Positions 57,557-64,000 of a stretch of 64,000 bases of DNA are shown piece after piece. The stretch comes from Oharaeibacter diazotrophicus. GTDB lineage: Bacteria > Pseudomonadota > Alphaproteobacteria > Rhizobiales > Pleomorphomonadaceae. Location: positions 310,001-374,000 of the forward strand of contig NZ_SNXY01000008.1 in assembly GCF_004362745.1 (NCBI RefSeq), read 5' to 3'. Both the position numbers and the translations under genes were made by a program. The notes under the pieces are model-generated. The model was not told the origin of the DNA. It made no database searches and saw only the letters and a list, made by a program, of their open reading frames with translations. Position 1 is the first letter of the stretch. Each line of letters begins with the position of its first letter.

Positions 57557-59091
57557 CCGCGCTCATCGTAGAGGCCAGCCGGGTCGTCACCGGCATCGCC
57601 GACCGCCACACCCCCGTGATCGTCGACGACGGCGCCGTGCTGTCGCGCGACGGCGTGATCGAGGCGGTCGGCAGCCTCGCCGAAATGACGGCGCTGGCGC
57701 CGGACGCCCGCATCGAGCGCCATCCGGGCCACGTCATGCTGCCGGGCTTCGTCAACGCCCACCACCACGTCGGCCTGACGCCACTGCAACTCGGCTCGCC
57801 CGACTACGCGCTCGAGCTGTGGTTCGCGAGCCGGATCCCCGGCCGCAAGATCGACCTCTACCTCGACACGCTCTATTCCGCCTTCGAGATGATCGCCTCG
57901 GGCGTCACCACCGTGCAGCACATCCACGGCTGGATGCCCGGCGGCTACGAGGCGATCCACGGCGCGGCCACCAAGGTGCTCGACGCCTATCGCGCCATCG
58001 GCATGCGGGCGTCCTACTGCTACGCCGTGCGCGAGCAGAACCGGCTGGTCTACCAGGATGACGAGACCTTCTGCGCCAGCCTGCCGAAGCCGCTCGGCGA
58101 GGAGCTCTACGCCTATCTCTGCACCCAGAAGATGCCGTTCGAGGACTTCCTGCGGCTCTACGACCAGCTGACCGCCGAGAACGCCGGCCAGACGCTGACG
58201 CGGATCCAGCTGGCGCCGGCCAACCTGCACTGGGTCTCCGACGACGGCCTCCTCGCGCTGGAGGCGAAATCGCGCGAGACCGGCTCGCCGATGCACATGC
58301 ACCTGCTCGAGACCGCCTACCAGAAGGAATACACCAAGCGCCGCACCGGCAAGACCGCCGTGCGCCACCTCCACGACCTCGGCCTGTTGTCGCCGCGCAT
58401 GACGCTCGGCCACGGCGTCTGGCTGAACGAGGAGGACATCGAGATCGCCGCCCACACCGGCACCTGCATCTGCCACAACTGCTCGTCCAATTTCCGCCTG
58501 CGCTCCGGTCTCGCCCCGCTCAACGCCTTCGAGGCCAAGGGCGTCACCGTCGGCATGGGCCTCGACGAGGCCGGCATCAACGACGACCGCGACATGCTGC
58601 AGGAGCTGCGCCTCGTGCTCAGGGCCCACCGGGTGCCCGGCATGGACGACGACGACGTGCCGACCTGCGCCCAGGTGGTCCGGATGGCGACCGAGGGCGG
58701 CGCGAAGACCACCGCCTTCGGCGACCGGATCGGCCGGCTGGAGCCCGGCCGCCACTTCGACGCCGTGCTGATCGACTGGCGCCGCGCCACCCGGCCCTAC
58801 CAGGATGCGGACATCCCGATGCTGGACGCGCTGGTGCAGCGCGCCAAGACCGACTCGGTCGACGCCGTCTACGTCGGCGGCGACCTCGTCTACGCCGGCG
58901 GCCGGTTCACCCGGATCGACCGCGACGCGGTGCTGGACGAGATCGAGGGGCTGCTCGCCAAGCCGCGGACGCCGGCCGAGGAGGCCCGGCGCGCGCTCGG
59001 CCGCGCGGTCTTCCCGCACGTGAAGGCCTTCTACGACGGCTATCTCACGGACCCGGCGGTGCCGTTCTACGGCCAGTCGTCGCGACGGTGA
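57553..59091 (+). CDS. Amidohydrolase (cytosine/guanine-deaminase-like), first copy
   Basis: A 512-residue metal-dependent hydrolase of the TrzA/AtzA/SAH-deaminase group. Metal-site segments are NAHHHVG (His70 and His72), MHLLET, GHGVWLNEED and MGLDEAGIND. It is longer than most members, with an inserted helical part after residue 160 (DDETFCASLPKPLGEELYAY). Such enzymes deaminate or dechlorinate nucleobase-like or triazine-like rings. Coupled to the nitrilase-family gene and followed 19 bases later by a related amidohydrolase. Confidence 0.88.
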   Translation: MTALIVEASRVVTGIADRHTPVIVDDGAVLSRDGVIEAVGSLAEMTALAPDARIERHPGHVMLPGFVNAHHHVGLTPLQLGSPDYALELWFASRIPGRKIDLYLDTLYSAFEMIASGVTTVQHIHGWMPGGYEAIHGAATKVLDAYRAIGMRASYCYAVREQNRLVYQDDETFCASLPKPLGEELYAYLCTQKMPFEDFLRLYDQLTAENAGQTLTRIQLAPANLHWVSDDGLLALEAKSRETGSPMHMHLLETAYQKEYTKRRTGKTAVRHLHDLGLLSPRMTLGHGVWLNEEDIEIAAHTGTCICHNCSSNFRLRSGLAPLNAFEAKGVTVGMGLDEAGINDDRDMLQELRLVLRAHRVPGMDDDDVPTCAQVVRMATEGGAKTTAFGDRIGRLEPGRHFDAVLIDWRRATRPYQDADIPMLDALVQRAKTDSVDAVYVGGDLVYAGGRFTRIDRDAVLDEIEGLLAKPRTPAEEARRALGRAVFPHVKAFYDGYLTDPAVPFYGQSSRR

Positions 59092-59110
59092 GCGGACAAG
59101 GGGGGACATC

Positions 59111-60619
59111 ATGACCGACATCCTGATCCGCGGCGGCGACGTGCTGACGCTCGCGCCGGACGGTGCGAGCGCCAGCCGCCGCGACGTCCTCGTCCGCGAA
59201 GGCCGCATCGCCGCCGTGGCGCCGGCGATCGTGCCGACGGAAGGCGTGGAGATCGTCGAGGCGGCCGGGCATCTCGTCGTGCCCGGCCTCGTCAACGCCC
59301 ATTTCCACTCGCCGGTCAACCACATGAAGGGCGCGCTGCCGAGCCTGCCGCTCGAGATCTTCATGCTCTACGAGTCGCCGTCGCTGGCCGAGCTGACGCC
59401 GAGCCCGCGCGAGGCCTACGTCCGCACGCTGCTGGCGGCGGTGGAGATGCTGAAGACCGGCACCACCGCGGTCCAGGACGACGCCTTCTTCATGCCGTAC
59501 CCGACGGACGAGGTCGTCGACGCGGTGATGCAGGCCTACACCGACGTCGGCATCCGCGCGACCGTGGCGCTCGACCAGCCGACGGTGCCCGAGATCGACA
59601 AGCTGCCGTTCCTGGCCGATCTCGTCCCGGCGAACATGCGCGCCGAACTCGCCGCCCCCGCCGCCATGGCCGAGGCCGATCTCCTCGCCGCCTACGGCCG
59701 CTTCGTCGCGCGCTGGCACGGCAGCGCGGGCGGCCGGATCCGCGCCGCCGTCAGCGTGTCGGCGCCGCAGCGGGTGTCGCCGGACTATTTCGCCGCGCTC
59801 GACGAGATCTCCAGGGCCCACGGCCTGCCGTTCTACGCCCACATGCTGGAGACCAAACTGCAGCGGGTGCTCGGCCAGACCCGCTTCGGCGGGCGCTCGC
59901 TGGTGCGCTACACCGCCGACCTCGGCCTGCTCTCCGCGCGGATGAACCTGATCCACGGCATCTGGATCGACGACGCCGACATCGACCTGATCGCCGAGGC
60001 CGGCACGGTGGTGGCGCACAACCCGATCTCCAACCTGCGCCTCGGCAGCGGCGTGATGCGCTTCCGCGACCTGCGCGCACGCGGCGTGCCGATCTGCCTC
60101 GGCAGCGACGAGGCGATCGCCGACGACGCGGTCAACATGTGGGCGGTCGCCAAGACGGCCGGGCTGATCCACAACCTCGCCGAGGAGGACTGGGAGCGCT
60201 GGCCGGCGGCCCACGAGGTGCTCGACTGCCTGTTCGCCGGCGGGGCCCGCGCGATGGGCGCGGCCGACCGACTCGGCGCGATCGAGCCCGGCCGCGAGGC
60301 GGATCTCGCGCTGGTCGACCTCGACACCCTCGCCTTCACCCCGCTCAACGACCTCGCGCGCCAGCTGGTCTATTGCGAGAACGGCTCGTCGGTGCGCCTG
60401 ACCATGGTGGCCGGCCGGATCGTGATGCGCGACGGCGTGGTCGCCGGCATCGACGAGGCGGCGCTGCGCGCCGAGGCCCGCGCCATCTTCGACGCCCGCC
60501 GCCCCGCCCTCGACGCCGCCCGCCGCGCCGCCGACCGCTGGATGCCGCACTACCGCGCCATGAGCCTCGCCGCCATGGGCACCGACGTCGCCATGGAGCG
60601 CCGCGTTCCGGGGAGATGA
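59111..60619 (+). CDS. Amidohydrolase (cytosine/guanine-deaminase-like), second copy
   Basis: A 502-residue relative of the preceding enzyme, not a recent duplicate: NAHFHSP (His64 and His66), YAHMLETK, LIHGIWIDDADI and CLGSDEAIADDAVNMW provide the metal and general-acid residues. The C-terminal composite domain is complete (GREADLALVDLDTL). Two different amidohydrolases in one operon suggest successive deaminations or ring steps on one substrate. A GC hairpin follows. Confidence 0.88.
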   Translation: MTDILIRGGDVLTLAPDGASASRRDVLVREGRIAAVAPAIVPTEGVEIVEAAGHLVVPGLVNAHFHSPVNHMKGALPSLPLEIFMLYESPSLAELTPSPREAYVRTLLAAVEMLKTGTTAVQDDAFFMPYPTDEVVDAVMQAYTDVGIRATVALDQPTVPEIDKLPFLADLVPANMRAELAAPAAMAEADLLAAYGRFVARWHGSAGGRIRAAVSVSAPQRVSPDYFAALDEISRAHGLPFYAHMLETKLQRVLGQTRFGGRSLVRYTADLGLLSARMNLIHGIWIDDADIDLIAEAGTVVAHNPISNLRLGSGVMRFRDLRARGVPICLGSDEAIADDAVNMWAVAKTAGLIHNLAEEDWERWPAAHEVLDCLFAGGARAMGAADRLGAIEPGREADLALVDLDTLAFTPLNDLARQLVYCENGSSVRLTMVAGRIVMRDGVVAGIDEAALRAEARAIFDARRPALDAARRAADRWMPHYRAMSLAAMGTDVAMERRVPGR

Positions 60620-60652
60620 GGCAGCGGACGCGCGCGCTCCCGCCGTGCGCCC

Positions 60653-60675
60653 CGGCCGGTCAGTGCGACCGGCCG
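60653..60675 (+). terminator. Terminator-like hairpin of the amidohydrolase operon
   Basis: Nine-base arms CGGCCGGTC / GACCGGCCG around a 5-base loop, 34 bases after the amidohydrolase stop. No T-run follows. Confidence 0.55.
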
Positions 60676-61219
60676 CAAGACCGCCCGATCGGAGCCGTGA
60701 GCTGAGCGAACCGGCGCGAAATATGGGAAGTGGCGGAGAGGGAGGGACTCTCTCCCAGTTAAGCATATCCGACCCGTTCGGCATATTTCCTGCCGCTCGG
60801 TGTGTCAGTGATACTTCGAACTGTACATAGCACGATACATCGCAGCGTGGAGCCCCCTTATTTTCTACTCCTTGCTTGCGTCGGTAAGCTTCGTGCATAT
60901 GTCCGGTCTCGCTGCGGGAGCCTCAAGGGACCGCGATCATCGCTGCTTGATCTGCCTCAGTGGAGCAGCGGTTTGTAGCGCTGCCAGGCCAGAGACGATT
61001 TCTGCGGTCACCCAGTTCTTGGTCTCGCGGGTGCGCCTCTTTCGGGTCGGGCTTGCGCCGTCGTCCGACGGCGGCGAAGCCGGGAAACATCCACGTCGAC
61101 CAGCGGCCGGCCGGGCTGAGGCGGTGGACGATCGCGGAAGGAAGTCGGACGCGGCGGCATGGATTGCAGACCGGCAGGCGCCAAAGGGCACCTCCGACCG
61201 AGGACGCCAACGTCCCACA

Positions 61220-61429
61220 GCGGAGACTGCTTCGATGATCCACGCGCCCAAAGCGAACGCGGGCTCCGGGCACTTTCGCTCGGACCGCGGCGACCGCGGC
61301 GGCACTTTTTTCGAGCTGCGGCCAGCGACGATCACGGTGGGCCCCCGCGGCAGCGAGGGCGAAGGCGATCTCGAGCCCCAGTCCGCCCGTCCCAGTGACG
61401 AGGGCGTTCCGCTCGGCGAGGGAGGTCAT
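61220..61429 (-). pseudogene. Short-chain dehydrogenase remnant with two frameshifts
   Basis: From ATG 61429 the sequence reads MTSLAERNALVTGTGGLGLE, a clear SDR Rossmann start with TGxxxGxG. After AFALAAAGA the frame slips at a GGGGGCCC run (about 61339-61346); the next frame continues TVIVAGRSS, then slips back at a six-A run (61306-61311) to KSAAAVAAVRAKVPGARVRF. Homology ends about 20 residues later, with no NAG or YxxxK motifs, so the gene is both frameshifted and truncated. If the two slips are real, it is dead; a single frame stays open to 60923 by chance. Confidence 0.65.
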
Positions 61430-61457
61430 GTCCCGGGTCGTCCACTTGCTCACGACG

Positions 61458-61673
61458 TCACTGCTGCGGCGGTTCCGGCGCGGCGGGCCGGCGAGACCGT
61501 CGGTCCCGTTCGATCCGGTAGACCAAGGCGGGTGGCAGGTTGGCCCAGGTCCCGCCGATCCGCGTCGCCTTCGGTCCGGGCGGGGCGAGGAGGACGGACG
61601 GCACCAGGCAGGTCGGGGCGTAGGTGAACTGGAAAACGGCACCGTCCAGCCGCCCGCATGCGTAGATGCGCGC
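61458..61673 (-). pseudogene. Possible C-terminal gene fragment
   Basis: An open frame of 71 residues without a start codon, bounded upstream by a stop at 61674. It reads ...ARIYACGRLDGAVFQFTYA, then PTCLVPSVLLAPPGPKATRI and GGTWANLPPALVYRIERD, with residue usage more protein-like than the other frames here. I do not recognise the family. It lies between the GH94 gene and the SDR remnant and may be the tail of a deleted gene. Confidence 0.3.
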
Positions 61674-61694
61674 TCAAGAGCAGTCGTGCTCCTC

Positions 61695-64000
61695 TCACAC
61701 GTCAAGACGGCCCGACTTCGCGTCGACGCCGCTGCCGGCGATCGCGTTCGGGCGATGGAGACCCGGATCGGTCCGCGCGGCGCCGCCGACCTTATCGCCG
61801 ATCGCGAGGCGGACCTCATGGTGGCCACCGTCGAGCGGCAGCCGGAGACCACCGGCGGGGATGGCGACGATCGGTGCGCCCGCCTCCGCGGTCGGGACGC
61901 GCTCGAAGGCCAGCGCGTAGCGGGTGGCGCCGAGACGGAGGTCGACCTCAAAACGGTCCCAGACGGCAGGGATGGCGGGGTCGACGACGAGGTCGTCGCC
62001 CTCCCGGCGGATGCCGAGGATGCCCTCGAGCCCCGCGCGGTACATCCAGCCGGCCGCACCCGTGTACCAGGTCCACCCGCCGCGCCCGACGTGCGGGGCG
62101 ACCGAGTAGACGTCCGCCGCCACAACGTAGGGCTCGACCTTGTAGCGGTCCGCCGCGTCCGGGGTCGAGGCGTGGTTGATCGGGTTGAGCAGCGCGAAGA
62201 GCGCCGCCGCGCGGTCTCCGTCGCCCAGGCGGGCGAAGGCGAGCACCACCCACATCGCGGCGTGGCTGTACTGGCCGCCGTTCTCCCGGAGGCCCGGCGG
62301 ATAGCCGGCGATGTAGCCGGGATCCCGGCCGCCGTCGCCGTCGAAGGGCGGCGTGAACAGGAGAGCGAGGCCGGCGCCGGGACGGATCAGCTCGCGCTCC
62401 ACCGAGTCCATGGCCGTCCGGGCGCGGACAGGATCGCCGGCGTCCGACAGGACCGCCCAGGACTGGGCGATGGAATCGATGCGGCAGGCCTCGGCGCCGG
62501 CGGCACCCAGCCAGCTGCCGTCGTCGAAGGTGGCGCGGCGATACCACGCCCCATCCCACGCATGGGCCTCGATCGCCGCCGTCACCGCATCGGCGTGGGC
62601 GCGCCAGCGGGCCGCGCGAGCTGGGTCGCGTTCCTCCAGGAGGGGGGCGAGCATCCCGATGGTCCCGACCAGCATCCAGCCCAGCCAGACGCTCTCGCCG
62701 CTGCCATCGGCGCCGACCCGGTTCATGCCGTCGTTCCAATCGCCGGTGCCGATCAGCGGCAGACCGTGCCTGCCGCTGAGGGCGATGCATTCGTCGATGC
62801 CGCGGACGCAGTGTTCGAGCAGCGTCGCCGTCTCGGTGGTGACGGTGGGGAGAAAGAAGGCGTCGTGCTCGCCCGGCCTGAGTTCCGGGCCGTCGAGGAA
62901 GGGCACCGCCTCGTCAAGGACGCCCTTATCGCCGGTGGCGAGGACGTAGGCGGCGGTGGCGTGGCCGAGCCAGACCCGGTCGTCGGAGATCCGCGTGCGC
63001 ACCCCCTGGCCGGTCTGCGGCAGCCACCAGTGCTGGACGTCGCCAGCAGGGAACTGGCGCGCGGCCACCCGGAGGAGGTGGCGGCGCGTCTCTTCGGGCC
63101 GGACGAGGGTCAACGCCATGGTGTCCTGGAGCTGGTCGCGGAAGCCGTAGGCCCCGCTCGCCTGATAGAAGGCCGAGCGGGCGGTGATCCGGCAGGCGAG
63201 CGTCTGATAGAGCAGCCAGCCGTTCAGCATCACGTTCATGGCCGGGTCCGGGGTGCGGACCTGGACGGCGCCGAGGATCCCCTTCCAGTGGGCGCGGACC
63301 TCGGCGAGCAGTGCCGCCGGATCGGTCGACCGGAGGTCGCGCACGAGGGTGCGGGCGGCGTCGGCCGAGACGGCCTGGCCGATGACGAAGGTGAGGTCGA
63401 CCGTCTCGCCGGGCGCGACGTCGACCACGGTCTGCAGCGCCGAACAAGGGTCGAGCCCCGCGCCCGTCGCACCGGACAGCGAATTGGACCCCTCGATTGC
63501 CGCCGGTCGCAGGGGACTGCCGCGGCCGAGGAGCTCTGTGCGGTCGCCCGTCCAGGCGGTCTGCCGGCCGCCGAGGTCGGCGAAGGCGACCCGCTCGCCG
63601 AAGGCCATGCTCCAGGGATTGCGGGCCATCATGGCGCCGGTGGCCGCGTCCAGCCAGGTGGTGACGAAGGGGGCGGACGCGCCGCGGGACGTTCCGAGCA
63701 CCCATTCCACGTAACCGGTGACAGTCAGGCGGCGCGGCGCCGCGGTGGTGTTGCGGATCCTGAGCCAGGAGAGCTTTGCCGGGCGGTCGAGGGGCACGAA
63801 CTGGGTCAGCTCCAGGGCGAGGCCGTCGGCCGCGTGCTCGAAGCGGCTGTAGCCGAAGCCGTGCCGGGCAACGTAGACGCCGTCGTCACGCACCACGTGG
63901 GCGGTCGGCGCAACGAGGGCGCCGGTCGCCTCGTCACGGACGACGATGCCTTCGCCCGACGGATCGAGCACCGGGTCGTTGGACCATTGGGTGAGCTGGT
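61695..64000 (-). CDS. GH94-family protein, probable cyclic beta-1,2-glucan synthase C-terminus (5' end outside window)
   Basis: The last 768 codons of a larger gene whose start lies beyond base 64000; the frame is open to the edge (QLTQWSNDPVLDPSGEG), so the apparent GTG start at 63971 is internal. It carries the GH94 beta-sandwich (TLTGYVEW-like LTVTGYVEWVLGTSRGA) and (alpha/alpha)6 domain: ACRITARSAFYQASGAYGFRDQLQDTMAL, QHWWLPQTGQGVRTRISDD, GTGDWNDGMNRVG (catalytic Asp), ENGGQYSHAAMWV and EPYVVAADVYS. This phosphorylase-like module forms the C-terminus of NdvB/ChvB, where it controls ring size; a free cellobiose-type phosphorylase is the alternative. Confidence 0.85.
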   Translation of the reverse strand, partial: QLTQWSNDPVLDPSGEGIVVRDEATGALVAPTAHVVRDDGVYVARHGFGYSRFEHAADGLALELTQFVPLDRPAKLSWLRIRNTTAAPRRLTVTGYVEWVLGTSRGASAPFVTTWLDAATGAMMARNPWSMAFGERVAFADLGGRQTAWTGDRTELLGRGSPLRPAAIEGSNSLSGATGAGLDPCSALQTVVDVAPGETVDLTFVIGQAVSADAARTLVRDLRSTDPAALLAEVRAHWKGILGAVQVRTPDPAMNVMLNGWLLYQTLACRITARSAFYQASGAYGFRDQLQDTMALTLVRPEETRRHLLRVAARQFPAGDVQHWWLPQTGQGVRTRISDDRVWLGHATAAYVLATGDKGVLDEAVPFLDGPELRPGEHDAFFLPTVTTETATLLEHCVRGIDECIALSGRHGLPLIGTGDWNDGMNRVGADGSGESVWLGWMLVGTIGMLAPLLEERDPARAARWRAHADAVTAAIEAHAWDGAWYRRATFDDGSWLGAAGAEACRIDSIAQSWAVLSDAGDPVRARTAMDSVERELIRPGAGLALLFTPPFDGDGGRDPGYIAGYPPGLRENGGQYSHAAMWVVLAFARLGDGDRAAALFALLNPINHASTPDAADRYKVEPYVVAADVYSVAPHVGRGGWTWYTGAAGWMYRAGLEGILGIRREGDDLVVDPAIPAVWDRFEVDLRLGATRYALAFERVPTAEAGAPIVAIPAGGLRLPLDGGHHEVRLAIGDKVGGAARTDPGLHRPNAIAGSGVDAKSGRLDV

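Larger units (their letters stand above)
60620..61694. other. Decayed intergenic region with lower GC segment
   Basis: About 1.07 kb without an intact gene. It holds a terminator-like hairpin (60653-60675), a distinctly AT-richer stretch from about 60715 to 60900 that is unlike the rest of the window, and two gene remnants on the minus strand (listed separately). A plus-strand frame at 60872-61627 is open but low-complexity and overlaps the remnants, so I do not call it. The composition and remnants suggest an old insertion or deletion junction. Confidence 0.6.

Noticed and set aside
60872-61627. 251-codon plus-strand frame in the decayed region
   Set aside because: Disordered Arg/Gly-rich translation, no ribosome site of note, and it overlaps an SDR remnant on the other strand.

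Overview
The window is very GC-rich chromosomal DNA with dense, often translationally coupled operons and almost no spacer. The gene content points to an alphaproteobacterium, most likely Hyphomicrobiales (Rhizobiales)-like. The evidence is an ethylmalonyl-CoA pathway set (ccr, ecm, mcd), an NdvB/GH94-type cyclic-glucan synthase end, a fused SecDF, a MoxR/Bat operon, TspO and many ABC importers for nitrogenous solutes. I cannot name the species from the sequence. No rRNA, tRNA, CRISPR array, intact insertion sequence or prophage is visible.

Layout. 0-10 kb: the end of a copper P-type ATPase, tspO, an FAD oxidoreductase, an alpha/beta hydrolase, a giant AsmA-like protein with a Pro/Lys repeat tail, and a PepSY protein coupled to an OmpR-type response regulator and histidine kinase. 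10-13 kb: a TPR protein built of near-identical 141-bp repeats, divergent from a vapBC toxin-antitoxin pair. 13-22 kb: three signature enzymes of the ethylmalonyl-CoA pathway (ecm and ccr divergent, mcd 3 kb away) with a secreted beta-rich protein, a DMT exporter and a YihY/BrkB protein between. 22-30 kb: an orphan BMP-type binding protein, then a catabolic island: flavin reductase-like protein, GntR/FCD regulator, a 49-residue ribbon-helix-helix protein, a DUF1989 protein, an amidase, and an opposing operon for a split Rieske oxygenase plus a GST.

30-39.5 kb: a leftward array with a NarL-type two-component system followed by moxR, DUF58, DUF4381, two VWA proteins, a TPR protein and BatD, then a polytopic membrane protein. 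39.5-48 kb: a rightward polyamine-type operon behind a near-perfect sigma-54 promoter: PAS-only protein, AAA+ activator, binding protein, ATPase, two permeases and an aldehyde dehydrogenase. 48-53.6 kb: secDF, a hydroxypyruvate isomerase-like protein, purU and an Asp/Glu racemase-like protein lacking both catalytic cysteines. 53.7-60.6 kb: a NitT/TauT-type ABC importer with a nitrilase-family hydrolase and two amidohydrolases, probably a scavenging route for a nitrogen compound, with a possible sigma-54 promoter. 60.6-61.7 kb: a decayed, partly AT-richer stretch with a frameshifted SDR remnant. 61.7-64 kb: the 3' part of a GH94/NdvB-like gene running off the window.

The most unusual items are the split Rieske oxygenase, whose Rieske cluster and mononuclear-iron site lie on separate coupled genes, the small RHH gene fused by overlap to DUF1989, the PAS-only plus sigma-54 activator arrangement with an 86-nt out-of-frame overlap into its target gene, and the 47-residue-repeat TPR protein.
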